Source: Oscheius dolichura (lineage: Eukaryota > Nematoda > Chromadorea > Rhabditida > Rhabditidae). From it: DNA of 64,000 bases. The notes beneath the pieces were generated by a model. The model did not search any database. It saw only the letters and a list, made by a program, of their open reading frames with translations, and was not told where the DNA came from. The stretch covers positions 9,486,001 to 9,550,000 of the forward strand of contig OW051495.1 of NCBI GenBank assembly GCA_932521035.1, in the 5' to 3' direction. Position numbers and translations under genes: made by a program. Below, one piece after another: positions 44,981 to 56,572 of the stretch. The first letter of the stretch is position 1. Each line of letters opens with the position of its first letter.

Positions 44981-45526
44981 TCACCAGGGGTAGGAAGACT
45001 CAGCCTTCCTAAAACGGGGGAGCTTGTACTCTTCAGTGCAGTCGAAGCCGGTGCCAATTCCGCAGCTGAAAATGTTTTCATTATTCCTTGAGACAATTAT
45101 CCTAAAACTTACGTCAACCCATTCTGCCCCTGCTTCCACCCTCCGCAGCACTCACAGTGCGGGAAGTGCGCCCGCAGATCGCTCGGAAAACAGAGCACTG
45201 CATCGTCCGCGAAGTTCTAAAAACCGGATACGGTTTTTGTGCTCAGGGCATTTGCTTACCCTAATAATGCGTTTGGGGGTAACCGGGTAAACGAGTAGTG
45301 ATCGGACACGGGGGCCTAATTTTTTTGTATTGGTCCTTCCCTTTCCCATGTTGCTCTTCTTGCTCTCATCATCAGCAGTGGGGGGTTTCAGTTCAGCAGG
45401 ACGGCGTTGTGCAACAACAGCCGGGTACTCTTCCGATCCGTCCCAACTATCATCCAATTTAAAAGAGACCGAGAGCATGACCAGGAAGCATACAAAAAGC
45501 AGGGAAACATAGATGAGATTGGACAT
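44981..45526 (-). CDS. Small Cys-rich secreted or type II membrane protein, unknown family
   Basis: Exons 45260-45526, 45113-45216 and 44981-45065 join in frame to 151 residues. An N-terminal hydrophobic helix (LIYVSLLFVCFLVMLSVSF) is a signal peptide or anchor. It is followed by a polar, Lys/Pro-rich linker (KPPTADDESKKSNMGKGR) and a C-terminal part of about 60 residues with seven Cys: VLCFPSD, HFPHCECCGGW, GLTCGIGTGFDC. The H-x-x-x-x-H-C-E-C-C cluster could bind metal or form disulfides. I do not recognise the family. Codon use and intron sizes are like its neighbours. Isolated between repeats. Confidence 0.65.
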
Positions 45527-46931
45527 TTCTGGAAGAGAGGGCTTACTGTAAGCTCTCTTTACAAAAAGACTTTATATCAAGAGAAAAGAAATCCACGGAT
45601 TTTAGAGATTAGCAGCAAAAAACGAAGCCGGATACGCTAGATTACCGTATTCCCCGGCTAAACCTCCCAGAGGAAGTGGTTGAAAAACAGAACACTACCT
45701 TCCCCCTTCTTTTAAACTCCACCAATGGTAAACCCGGCTGTCTAAACTTACCCGAAGTAAAAGAATTAAACAAGGAACTGATATTTGCACTAAAAATAAC
45801 AATCTGGCAGGAAAAATAAACTCCTGATAACTTACCAACTGAACCTATAAGGTTAGTTTCAACCTTTCCGAACCGTGGGATAGTTTTCTATGAGATTTAA
45901 AAAATAAAAGACCATTGCTATAACAGAAAAGCCACCCTCTACGGAGAATCACAAAATCCCTTACTATTAAAGTGCTATGGTGTTTGTCTGTCCGATGGGA
46001 AAGTGTCCGACGGTAAAGGGATTATTAATTTTTTAATCCCGGGGGACCGCCGCAGGCGGTCGTCGGCCAAATAGAGGAAAGGTCGCCACAGGTCGAAACG
46101 AATAATTCTAATAAGACGACAGCCGTAGGCTGCCGAAGGCCCGCTGGTAATAATTATTGTGCTTTCCTCGAGCCTTACCGAGCTCGTACCCTAATAAAAA
46201 TAAAACAAAATACTACCGAGCTAGCTCAAGGGAAATTTCCCTGACATAGTTAGCATCTGAAATACACCTGAAAATAATGAAGAATCTGGCCAAGGGGCAG
46301 GGTATTTATGCTATGGAGGAGGGCGAGGCCCCTCCCCCTTTCGAGGGGCGGGACTGATCTCGTTAAAGGATAGAACGAGAGGATTTCTGAAGAAAAAAAT
46401 ATACGCTTAGTATAAAAAATATAAAAGCTCCCACTAACTGTATGCGTATATTTTAGGGGCTAATAATGTACGGTGGCGGGTTGGATAAAAAGGATGGGGG
46501 GTTGTGTACGTTTTAGAGTAAGCTCTGTACACGGAAAGGGCTCCTTCAATTAAAAACTTGGAAGATTGGAACTTTGATTTGCCTTTGGATGTTTTCGGGA
46601 TTGCAAACACAGGGCTCTGCAGACGGGTGAACCTACTGTAGGAAGTAATGGAGTTTTTTTTTGATCAGTGGGGTTTCCGAGATCAAAAGTTAGATGATTT
46701 TTCGCTGATGACGGACCCTTGTAAAAGTCATTGCCCATTAAGTAAAAAGCCGAGCTCAAACTCTTCAAATTTGACCCTGATAAGCAAAGTTTTAAAAATA
46801 GCGGCTGTATAGCTGTTTCTGTTTTTAATCTCTCTACTCGTTTGCTTTTAGCACGATTTCGACTTGTTGCTAATCCGGATACTGTAGCTAAAAACTTTCT
46901 GACTGTTCCGTTGAAGTTAACTTCCTCTCTT
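45527..46931. other. Intergenic region with R1 repeat
   Basis: Contains the R1 copy at 45960-46165 and short palindromic pieces such as GACCGCCGCAGGCGGTC (46045). No gene recognised. Confidence 0.4.
45960..46165. repeat. Dispersed repeat R1, second copy
   Basis: Starts TTACTATTAAAGTGCTATGG; blocks are shared in order with 5335-5560. It carries an extra hairpin, CCGCCGCAGGCGG, absent from the other copy. Confidence 0.6.
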
Positions 46932-47348
46932 CTAAAACGGAACTTCTTTTAAAACGAACGTCCTTTCTAAGAAAAACGGAAGTTCCGCTCTCTTTTCAAT
47001 TCCACAGAGATCACACTTTCGCCTAGATCTTGCTACAAAAACACGAGAACAAAAACATTGACCCCTCTCGAAATACTCGGAATGAGGATGTAGACGCTGG
47101 ACCAAAGAACTTCTGTTTAAACTGTACAGGTTAAAAAGTATGGGTATTTTTTGATACAGCTTATGGTACAACATTGCCCTTATTAGCTCAGGGGTTTGCA
47201 AATCATTTAATTTTCCTATCGTCCCATGAGCAATTATGGCTCTGCAAACGACTTCAAAGAACGGGTTCCGGTAAACATCTATGACTGCGAGATTAATCCT
47301 AGAGTATAGCGGGGAAAAGGTCAAAACGTACGCGACCTCATTATCCAA
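46932..47348 (-). CDS. Hypothetical ORF, unassigned
   Basis: A 138-codon open frame on the minus strand with balanced composition (YVLTFSPLYSRINLAVIDVY, ELIRAMLYHKLYQKIPILF, CDLCGIEKRAELPF), and a second open stretch upstream at 47378-47741 (WYYQYFNFPSFAEWRC). No ATG-started exon chain could be built and no family is recognised. It may be a remnant gene downstream of OAC C, or chance. Confidence 0.2.
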   Translation of the reverse strand: MDNEVAYVLTFSPLYSRINLAVIDVYRNPFFEVVCRAIIAHGTIGKLNDLQTPELIRAMLYHKLYQKIPILFNLYSLNRSSLVQRLHPHSEYFERGQCFCSRVFVARSRRKCDLCGIEKRAELPFFLERTFVLKEVPF

Positions 47349-47741
47349 ATTTGCAGCATTACGTGGAGAAAATCCAATTAATTCTGGTCAAATAGCGTAC
47401 TCTCCATCTTTCTTTGTGCTTTGTGCAAGAAAAAAAAAGAAGAAAAAAGTGAGATAATCAAGGAATATTCTCTAACAGAAGAACATTTCCGTATTTTTTC
47501 CTTGAAATATCTCTGCCGATCCCTTGAACATGACGCTCTCCAACAGTTCATAGACCAATCCGTGCCAGGCACACATCTCCACTCAGCGAATGAGGGAAAG
47601 TTAAAATACTGATAATACCAGTTGATCCCCTCGCCCATGATGGATCTGTGCTGCATCTTATAAATTCCACAAATCATTTGCTCCCCAGAAACCTTCAGAT
47701 TCCAAGTGACATCATAGCCGTCGAGATATGAATAAACTTTA

Positions 47742-50289
47742 TTAATTTCCAATTCTACTGCAAATATCAGTGAACAGGGGACGTATTCGTTGCAATCCCG
47801 GCTGAGTGAAATGTAGTCCCGGATTGACGTAGGGAATAAGATAATCAGGGTCATAGGGATAAAACGTGTTGTTTACCAGGAATTGTGGAGTGAAGTCAAA
47901 CTGTTCACACTTCGTACAAGTGCTAATGATCAGGTTCAATTTCTCCTGGGTCTTTGGCATATCAGTAGCTAGCGGTAGATTTGGAACATTAGCCCAGTCT
48001 ATGGGTGAACCATTGTCTAGAGCGGCGTTGATCATCTTCCTGTTTAAATAGGCTAATGGGAAGGTGTGAAGGATAAAGATCTTCTCCTTGACATCGCCAG
48101 CAAGGCGAGCCAGTCTCTCGGTGGCCACCTTCACAATGCCCTCCCACTCTTTATCCGTGTATACGAATTGCATAAAGTAGTATCTAATTGAAAATACAGT
48201 TAAAAATAGGCGAATGAAAACCATACCGATGTATAATAAAGAGATAGTCTGGTTTCAGCAGCTTCACAAAGTCCATGTAGGCTTTTTCTTTAGCTTGGCA
48301 TTCAGGCGTAGCTGTCGCCTTCAAAACTTCGCAAGCTGAAAAAGCTGTCCATTCACTTGATTTGTTACCGGTGAATGATATCCTCTGAATATTTCCAAAA
48401 GTTTTATTGCACTCATCAAAGATCAGAGGAGCGGTGTTGGCAACCCAACTGTTGCCAACTATAGCCAGGGTCCGGTTATTACTTGCTTTTGAATTCTAAA
48501 GGAGAATTTTTGCTTGATTATAAGAGTGAAATAACTTCATATTTACACTGTCCTTGGAAGTATTCAAGATTTCCTTTGGATGGGGAAAATAGCGATGACT
48601 TTTTCTGTCTATCAAATATACAGCGCTCATCCGTCAGCTGATAAACGTCATGATCCATAAGCCCTGCATAGTACAGCTTTCTTTCCTCTAAATTTATTCT
48701 AGGAAAAAGGAGAAGAGAGCCTGGTACCAATGGACATGTGAGAGTAGTCTGATCTCAAAACAGGAGTCCATTCACAACCAGGAAGACGGAAATCTGGATA
48801 CCTTATTCAATTTTGAAAGGACTTAAAACCTACAGCTGAGGGAAAAGTAAACGCTCAGGCAGCCGAAAAACAGAACAGCGACGACTGTAGTAATAACGGA
48901 CTTATCCCAGCCAAGGTAAGATTTCTCGAGGAAATAGTGGACGAATACCGCCACGCCAAAGGAGAGAATGAGTCCCAAGACCATTTCTATTTAAATGGTT
49001 TCAAAATGGCGAATAACAACGTATACCTGGAGTAGTTGTGTATTCAAAAACCTTTTGTATACTCAGCATGGGCCAGTGAACCAGGTACCAAGCGTAGGAA
49101 ATCTCTCCCAAGAATACCATCACAGCATTTTCCAGAGCGGAAAAGCCTTTTCCAAAGTGGACAAGGATAATGGCCACAATTGTTGTTGTCATTCTTAAAC
49201 ATGTGATAACACTTCCTAACTACCGTATTCCCTCGGATTTCGTTTTTATAAACAAGTTGGAGCACTTTTGCCCAAGGAAATATGGTAGATAATGTCACAC
49301 TGTGTGCTTACCGGGAATAATTCTGGGTCAAATGTTTCTCGGTTACTACCGAATAGATTAGAAGAACCAGAGATAGTGAAGCAAATATCCAATCGGGAGT
49401 CTCTTCCACTTCCTCTTTTCTTCTCTCCTGCTCCTCTTCATCCAGGAGAACATCCTTACTATCGCTTATGGAGAAGATCACTTGATATTTTGACTCCTGG
49501 TTATTCGAAGAGTCTTCTTTCTCCAAGCAATAGACCATGTTTCCTTTCAATTAACCTCTATTGAAAAGAGAATAAAAATTACCGAGGAGGAACTGCCAGA
49601 TTCTGCAGAACATATTATTAAAGGCTTGCCTACTATCGCTTATAAAATAGAAACAGAGGGAAGCGCAACCTGAACCGGATCCCTTTTTGGTGAATTAAAA
49701 GGGCCCTACTGATCACGTGAAGGAATACCATTCTTTTCCTCGGAGTTAGGTTCATTTGCAGCCACCAAATCAATGGGAAAATAAGATAGAATTGCATTTC
49801 CAGGCACAGCGACCACGTGTGGGTGAAGAGATCATGAGAAGCTCCCATTTTCTCGAAATAGTCCTCCCCGGTGTTATAATATAAGTTAGTTGAGAGCCAA
49901 ATTGCCCGTTCCGATGCGATCATATTAGTTATTAGCTCGGAACACGGGCATAAATATATGGTAGCTGAAACGATCTTTAGAGGAGCGGGGAAACTCACTA
50001 GTTGAGGCAAGTACGATGAGATAATAGAGAGGAACTATCCTTTTAACCCGTCTGTAGAGGAATTCGGCGATTATTGGAAGAGTGAGGGTGGAATGCCGGG
50101 ATAACATTATTGACATCAAATAACCCGAGAGAACGAAAAATCTAAACTTATGGGAAGGTCTAAAAAGACAGAAACCCACAAATCAACCCCCAAATAGCCA
50201 TTAGGAAAATAATCCGGGAAGTAGTGAAAAGCAATAACGGAACAGATCGCAACTCCCCGGATTCCTTGCAAATGAAGCTGCTTGGTCAT
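47742..50289 (-). CDS. OAC-type membrane O-acyltransferase with SGNH domain, copy C
   Basis: ATG 50289: MTKQLHLQGIRGVAICSVIA, then FHYFPDYFPNGYLGVDL, FFVLSGYLMSIML, YRRVKRIVPLYYLIVLAST, THTWSLCLEMQFYLIFPLI, RIWQFLLGNMVYCLE, an acidic loop (DEEEQERRKEEVEETPDW), ISYAWYLVHWPML and HYFLEKSYLGW. The SGNH-like domain is the best preserved of the three copies: LAIVGNSWVANTAPLIFDE as nucleophile block and PDYLIPYVNPGLHFTQPG as the distal Asp/His block. The stop overlaps AATAAA (TAATAAA, 47739-47744). It is the most divergent of the three OACs here, so it is not a recent tandem copy. One junction near 48700-48735 could not be resolved. Several introns are 34-39 nt. Confidence 0.85.
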
Positions 50290-51173
50290 TGTTGACAGGG
50301 GGAAAGCGACGCCGGTTGCCAGGAAAGGTATCTGATGGTTGGCGCCGATGGGCAAGATGGGAATCTTTAAAATCCATGGGTGGCAGGAAAATAGTTCAGG
50401 ACAAGCTAAATGTTGGAGATCGGATCTATTTCTTCCGATCTTTGGACCGTTTTGCACTGGTTCTTCGGGTGCCAAAAACCAATGAAGCCAGGTAGGATTC
50501 GAATGGACCTATTCAACTTCCTTGTTCTTCTGCAATTGAAAAATTCTATTAATAAGGATCCTTCTGTGCTTTCTCCTTCTGTACTGCCTGCTAATTCCGA
50601 GTTCGAATCAGGGAATTCAGAAAACAAACCAGCGTCAAAGATTTAATAGGATTAGTTCTATTAATGCTGGTTCTTAGAGTGCCAATCTCGGAATTAGCAG
50701 AAAAGAGGGGGGAAAAAGATTTGAACCTCCATAGAACATCCACGAATTTTGCAGAAAAACACCAGCATCAAAGATTTACAAGGATTATTTCTAACAGGAT
50801 TACTTCTAATCTCCGCCTGACACTGACGAGAGCAGTAATAAGGCCGCGATTTGACAGATAAAAATTAGAAACTATAATCCAACAACCGCTGACGAGGTGC
50901 AAAGACTCATAATTCGTACGGGGAAACATTTTTATCGTACACGTTGATACATACACAGATATAGCAGTGGCGCCGATTTCAATTTTACAAAGATATCCAG
51001 GGTCACGTGTCTTACACTCCAACACAATCATATCATATCATCACGAGGTATTGACACGATGGTTGGGTTGAAATCGCGAAATTTTACTAGCAGTTCCTCC
51101 TCAGAAGGTAGAACCCAGTAGATAAACGGAGAAAATCGACAATAGACTCACCAATGTAAAATATAAAGATAGC
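50290..51173. other. Intergenic region with small inverted and direct repeats
   Basis: TGCTAATTCCGAG (50589) is inverted as CTCGGAATTAGCA (50697). ACCAGCGTCAAAGATTTAAT (50628) recurs as ACCAGCATCAAAGATTTACA (50761). TTCGAATC-like T-arm motifs occur but do not form a tRNA. No gene recognised. Confidence 0.4.
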
Positions 51174-51850
51174 TCAAATTCTACCCGATACTGGGAAACG
51201 TTTAAAGATTATTGATAGTGGATAAAGATGGGTGATGGTGATATTACAAGAAGAACCTTCGGGGAAATGTTGGGGCAAATCCACCGTGGCATTGATTACC
51301 CATTCGTTTTTGTTCTGTATTGTCAACTTGAAATCTCCCAGCTGTTCTTCCAATTCTTTTTTGGAAGGTAGGTTCCGATCTCCACTTGCGACTATGACAA
51401 ATTTGTGGAGGTTTGGCAAAGGTCCGGAAAGGAGACTCTAAAAACACAAATTCCTGCCCGTGTTTTTCTCACGTGTAGAACGGAACGAAATATATGCAAC
51501 TGGCTTGATCCATTATACATCCGGATCTGCACTTTCTGGCATCTTGAAAGAACCTTGGGTATGGCGATGTTTACATCCTCAGGATCCAAGCATATCGTAA
51601 TAGATTTCTAAAGGAGGAGTAAATATAAAATAAAGAAGAAAATAGAGCAATTTATCAGTGTTTTGGTCAAGTGAAGCGCTTCCACAAATTGGCATGTTCC
51701 ATTAGATGTTGTTCCATTCCACATGTTCATTACAAGCTTTCTCGGTTTTAAGAGATTCAGTAGCGTGACGCATTGTTCCGTAGTCAAGATTGACCAATAA
51801 ATGCACAGTTTTTCACAAGTTATTCGATTTACCCGCAAATAATCAATTAA
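51174..51850 (-). CDS. Hypothetical protein fragment, possibly F-box-associated type
   Basis: Open exon-like blocks on the minus strand: ITCEKLCIYWSILTTEQC, VTLLNLLKPRKLVMNMWNG, KSITICLDPEDVNIAIPKVL, FRSVLHVRKTRAGICVFR, then SKKELEEQLGDFKLTIQNK, ending RFPVSGRI with a stop at 51174. The alternating Leu/Ile strands and a 'territory' resembling nematode F-box-associated regions suggest such a protein, but no F-box or ATG exon is seen upstream (51850-52430). Possibly a decayed gene. Low confidence. Confidence 0.35.
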
Positions 51851-52432
51851 ACTTTCAGTCTCTAACTGAAAACGTATTACACAAAAAGGAGCTTAAAGTA
51901 CTGACTCGGGTCTATCATTAGGCACCGCAGGCGGATTCCATAAAGACCATCCGCGCTGATGTCTCTATATCTTACTGATGTTATCCTCCAATGGTGACTG
52001 ACAAAGTTAAACCAACAGTTTTCTTCGAAACAGAAAAAAAACAGAAATTTTCGAGCTTCTTCGGATGAACTCCTCCACCGCGCGGCAAGTAAAAAAATAA
52101 GAAGAAAAAAAAGAAACTTGCAAAGTATGAGTTAGTATGATTAACAATAAAGAACGTGCAAATGCTCTACCTCTAGAGGGATTTTAGCATAAGATCAGCA
52201 GTAGGTTGACGCTGACTAGCTATGGAATAGTATCAATTTTTAAAGGTCCCACCTTGCTGTCATTTTGCCCTAAAGTGAAACCTCTTCCCTACCCTTTCCT
52301 AAACGATAAGGCTGTAGATCTATGAAAGCATCGCTCCGAATCTAAATGTCGTCAGGTGGAATGGAAATGAACAGCTGAATCTCTTCTCCCACCTGTCGCT
52401 AATCGTTTTTTTTTATTCACAGACTCTTTTTG
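51851..52432. other. Intergenic, no feature recognised
   Basis: Upstream of the CUB-like gene; AT-rich, without clear motifs. Confidence 0.4.
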
Positions 52433-54391
52433 ATGCATTATAGTTGTCTCTTATCTTTTTTTCTTATTCTACTTTCAATGAAAAGATCTACACAACAACC
52501 GCAAGGCTGCAATACATGTGATGAAAAATGCGCAAATAAGACAATTAACGTGGGAACAGATGGATATGGATGGGAGTATCTCTCCTTCGCTTATAATCAG
52601 TCCTGCGTCTATAAGGTTTGACTTCCCATCTTCAACCGAGAAATTGCCGGTTTCAGTTCATTTTTCCTAATGCCAGCTATGTAACTCTCGATTTTAACCA
52701 TATTTTCTTCGATGAGTGTTACTTTGAAATAACCAATTCAACTGACGTTATCTACAGGACGTAGACTGTTTCATTGAACTATCGCTAACAGATTTAGAGA
52801 AGAAGCAGGCACTGTTGACAGTTGGTATGGCCGTAGTAAGACTATAAAATCCCTTGCTTCGGTACTCTACTTGAAAATCTATATGAATGAAACAAATGGC
52901 TACACTTTGGATACGCCGCTATTTTATAACTTCCAGATATCGATAAATCCTAGTTAGTTACAGATACCTTATGCAGAAATATATGGTTGTCGGGGAACTG
53001 TACATTCCACTTTCAGTACCGTACTCCAAAGCTCTCTCTTATGATCTAGCTAAAGATCCTGCCCTAATTGACTTTAGTGTGCTAGCAAGTAATGATGAGT
53101 TGGGAGTGATAAATTTCATTACATCAAATACGGTAAGTCTTTTTAGTTGATTAGACAGGAGTTGAAATAGAAAAGTCCAGAAGTGAACGAGACATTGGAA
53201 TTTCAGATAGGAATGCACCTTGCCTGTCCCCAAGGCGGCGCTTGGTACGGTTTAGATATGTTTATTTTAGTGAATGGAACAGAATCTGGATCTTTTGTAC
53301 TTGGGACGTGAGATCCTCTTATTTTCTTATCCTGTGATGTATTTGTTTAGCCTCGACTCTTTCATAGGATACACCACTTTCCCTAATAGCGTCTCCCTGA
53401 TCTATAAATACATAATGACAATCTGTACTATGGTTGTTATGGAAATTTCCGGTAAGGGGCAATTGTGTTCACTTATCAACGGTGTCCATTTAAAGACAAC
53501 AATCATTACAAGAATGCCACCTTACAATATCTTGAAGAAGATGAGGAACTCATAACACTGACAGGGGATGCAGTTCCATCAGCGGCTATACTCGTTTCCG
53601 TTGTCTTTTTGTATCCATTTAAACTTCCTGTGAGTCTAAAGCTATCAAATTTGCCATTCTGGTTAAAAAATGGAGGAATCTGCTTTAGCTGCGGCTTTAA
53701 AATGAAAAATGAGGTCAAGAAACTTCCAAAATTTAAGCATTTGGTTGTGTGCCTCTCTAATCCTTCCAATTTCAGGAAAATGCCCATCTCTACGTGTACG
53801 AAGAGCTTCCAACTAAAAATGAATCTTTTGCCGGCTATTCCTTTCAGTTAGAAGCCGTGTTAATGAGATTAGCCACTGTTACAGAAGTGGTGATGAGCCG
53901 AAGAGGCCTCTCTCACTCAGTGACCATAGTATTCGGACAGTTGTTCTCTACAATGGGACAGTGACTTTATCATTCCGAAGATTCTTTGAAAGTAGGCGGA
54001 ACTGTTATTCAGAAGATTGGTCTAATCGTTTTCAGTGGAAGAATACTGTGGTCAATTTAATTTTACTGGTACAGGTGCAAATGACGAAGTGATTTTTAGA
54101 AGTAGGTATCAAAAGTCAAAGGGGAATAATTTTCAGCGAAAAGTGGCAATAACCATCTATTTAATTCATCAATAACTGGAAATAATGCCTCGTGTCCCAC
54201 GTAAAGTTCCTTCTTAATGATGTAATGATTAATTTAGCTGTATAACAGTAGAACAATTTAATACGAGTCTGTATTTTGCCCCTCTCACTGCAAACGGAAC
54301 TCTGACTATGGATATCCAATGCGTTTCGTTCAGAACTGCTTCTCTGCTTTCATTAGTTCTTTCATTTTTGTTCGCGTCTTTTTTAGAATAA
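52433..54391 (+). CDS. CUB-like domain secreted protein, probably GPI-anchored
   Basis: About eleven exons. ATG 52433 opens a signal peptide (MHYSCLLSFFLILLS), then CNTCDEKCANKTINVGTDGY, QSCVYKFIFPNASYVTLDF and FFDECYFEITNSTD: the C-x...-Y-P...-Y-pattern of nematode CUB-like domains (PF02408). A second CUB-like block starts EEYCGQFNFTG near 54035. The last exon ends CVSFRTASLLSLVLSFLFA, a hydrophobic tail without cytoplasmic basic residues, typical of GPI attachment. Many N-x-S/T sites are present. Family knowledge: CUB-like genes are often intestinal and infection-induced in Caenorhabditis. The stop overlaps AATAAA (54388-54393). The exon joint near 53850-53890 is unresolved. Confidence 0.75.
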
Positions 54392-54631
54392 AATTGACAT
54401 TTTCTTACAGGAACCTCATTCTTTTCAAAAACGGAAATTCTTTGATTCTTCACAGTAGCGCCTTACTTCTCCTTTTAACTGGCCTTGTAGCTGCCCGTTT
54501 TTACCAGTCGATATCAAGGTAAAATCTGGAAAAGAACCAGTCAAGTGGTTGTCTGCACAAACCGTTTTTACATCCCATTCGCCATTCATTCGAGCTTCGA
54601 TTGGCGGCTGCTGTTTTTGATCGTCATCGTC

Positions 54632-55771
54632 ATGGCAGAAGTCAAGAGTCGAGAAGTATCGAAGGAGACGAAGCCACCCGAGCAGCCGGAGATGATGAAG
54701 CTGATGCCGAAGTGCAAGGAAGACGCCGTTAAGTGCCCGCAGGCCACCTACGAGGTGATGGATCTGCTCGGCACGGGCGCCTTCGGAGCCGTTTTTCGTG
54801 TGCGCCGCGTCTCGGACGAGAAGGAGATGGCCATGAAGTGCGAGTCGAGCGGTGTCAAGAAGGAAGTCCTCCGCTACGAGGCAGAGGTGCTGGCGACCGC
54901 CATGAAGATCAACTCGCCCCACATTGTGCAGCTCGAAGGACGGGGAGCCATCCGCGGCCGGTTCGTCTTCATCGTGATGCGCCTGGTCGGCAGGAATCTC
55001 TGGGACCTGCGCCTGCAGCAGCCGGACAAGAGGTTCTCTCTGAACACGGCGCTGAAGGTGGCCGAGCAGACGCTGGCCGGCGTCAGGGACCTCCACCGAG
55101 CCGGCTTCCTCCACCGGGATATCAAGCCGCCGAACTTTGCCATCGGCCGGGAGGAGGACGGCAACTTGCACACGGTCTACATCCTGGACTTTGGACTGTC
55201 GAGGAAATTTCGGACGACCGGGAAGGACTTGAGAATGCCGAGGTCGAAGGTGGCCTTCCGTGGAACTACCCGCTATGCCAGTCTGGCGACTCTCGACGCG
55301 AAGGAGCAATCCCGGAAGGATGACGTCGAGTCCTGGTGGTACATGACCGTCGAGTTCATGCTTGGCAGTCTGCCCTGGAAGCATTGCAAGGTCTGTTTCG
55401 TTGTGGGACCCAAAATGACCAGTATTCAGGGAAAGGAGCGAGAGGAGGTGAAGCGGCGCAAGCAGGAGCTGAGGAAGGGACAGAACCTGGACCATCTGCT
55501 GGCCACGGCGCCGATGCCCTACATCCGGGACATTCTGCTGTACTGTGACACTCTCCACTACGAGTCCATTCCGGACTACGACTACGTCTATCGACTGATT
55601 GCCGCCGCCTGCCAGGCCTCTGCCATTTCTCCGACGGAAGCGCCCGACTGGGACCCGGTGACTCCCTACAAGGGACCCAAGTACGAGTGCGGACTGGACT
55701 TCACTCCGAAGATTGATGAGGAGCCCTCTAGACAAGGCACATCCCATCCTCTCGAAAATAAAATAAAATAA
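54632..55771 (+). CDS. CK1/TTBK-like protein kinase, intronless
   Basis: A single 379-codon exon from ATG 54632 (MAEVKSREVSKETK). The kinase domain is complete: GTGAFGAVF (P-loop), MAMKCES (catalytic Lys), FIVMRLVGRNLWDLR, HRDIKPPNFAIG (the CK1-type HRD loop), DFGLSRK, FRGTTRYASLATLDAKEQSR and DDVESWWYMTVEFMLGSLPW. This is the casein kinase 1/tau-tubulin kinase group that is strongly expanded in nematodes, often with sperm expression (family knowledge). It has no introns, while every other sizeable gene here has several, and its codons are much richer in G/C at third positions than its neighbours'. Both suggest a retroposed copy or different expression constraints. A longer GTG-started frame exists (54545) but ATG 54632 is the first methionine. 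AATAAA overlaps the C-terminal codons. Confidence 0.9.
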   Translation: MAEVKSREVSKETKPPEQPEMMKLMPKCKEDAVKCPQATYEVMDLLGTGAFGAVFRVRRVSDEKEMAMKCESSGVKKEVLRYEAEVLATAMKINSPHIVQLEGRGAIRGRFVFIVMRLVGRNLWDLRLQQPDKRFSLNTALKVAEQTLAGVRDLHRAGFLHRDIKPPNFAIGREEDGNLHTVYILDFGLSRKFRTTGKDLRMPRSKVAFRGTTRYASLATLDAKEQSRKDDVESWWYMTVEFMLGSLPWKHCKVCFVVGPKMTSIQGKEREEVKRRKQELRKGQNLDHLLATAPMPYIRDILLYCDTLHYESIPDYDYVYRLIAAACQASAISPTEAPDWDPVTPYKGPKYECGLDFTPKIDEEPSRQGTSHPLENKIK

Positions 55772-56104
55772 TAGTTTAGGAAGATCTTGTTTGCTCTTTT
55801 TACAGTTTACAATTGACTCGAACCCTCTTCTCGATTTATGGTGATCTCTCTATTCTTGGAATCTTGGAAAAGGCGAAACCCTCGCGAACAGTGAACAGAT
55901 CACCATGAAGCATTGAACTTTTGAGGTAAAATCAAGCAAGGTCATATCACCGATACATTTCCGCCCTCACCCACTCACCCAGCTATCAGTAAAGAAAGCT
56001 TGTGCCCCACTGACTGAAGGTGTTAGCTTCTTTTCAGTTTAAAGCCTGCTGATAAGAGTACACGCCAAACAATCACAACAAGCTACCCATCCCGGCCGCC
56101 ATAA
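55772..56104. promoter_or_regulatory. Promoter region of the first small Cys-rich gene
   Basis: CTGATAAG at 56049-56056 matches the TGATAA core recognised by intestinal GATA factors in nematodes. The surrounding 60 bp (CTGATAAGAGTA ... CCAAACAATCACAACAAGCT) is conserved upstream of the gene at 57602. Confidence 0.5.
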
Positions 56105-56572
56105 ATGGAATTTTTCATCGCCTTTATCCTATCCCCTGTAGCCGCTTTAACTTGCTACGACCAAATAACAACTGCTGGTACGCCAATCACAACGACTGTC
56201 TGCCCTTCGAATACAACCCAGTGTTATAAGTGAGATGTTCTCTTGATTTCCTTACTCGAAATTTTGTAGGCAAACAATATATCAACAAACTGCAGCTGGT
56301 GATGTGCGTCTCGAAAGGATATATGGCTGTGATGTCCCGACATCAACCAATGGGGGATTTTCTTGTATCGTAAGGGTTAAGATTGATAATTAATTAATAT
56401 TTTTTAGGATACATCCGATGGAACATGTAATTCTCATAAGACAAATACGTATAAAATCAACACGTGCTGCTGCGGTACGGATCAATGTAATTCTTCCGGC
56501 TTCCTGTTACCTTTTACTACTGTTACTGCAGCGATCCTTGGAAGATTCATTTTTTTTACCCGTGTGGCATAA
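56105..56572 (+). CDS. Small Cys-rich surface protein, Ly6/ET-module-like (unit 1a)
   Basis: Exons 56105-56229, 56270-56369 and 56408-56572 give 129 residues. Signal peptide MEFFIAFILSPVAA, mature start LTCYDQITTAG; then CPSNTTQCYK, IYGCDVPTSTNGGFSC, GTCNSHKTNTYKINTCCCGT and DQCNSSG. A hydrophobic tail (TVTAAILGRFIFF) suggests GPI attachment. The CCCGT-D-x-CN ending and 8-10 Cys suggest a three-finger (Ly6) or nematode ET-module fold. Closest to the gene at 57602. Function unknown; the GATA site points to intestinal expression. Confidence 0.8.

Noticed and set aside
50580..50720. tRNA or organellar insertion suggested by TTCGAATC motifs
   Set aside because: Only T-arm-like pieces inside small inverted/direct repeats; no cloverleaf.
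54425..55747. 440-codon open frame on the minus strand opposite the kinase
   Set aside because: Mirror of the GC-rich kinase coding frame; low-complexity Leu/His/Arg composition and no domain.
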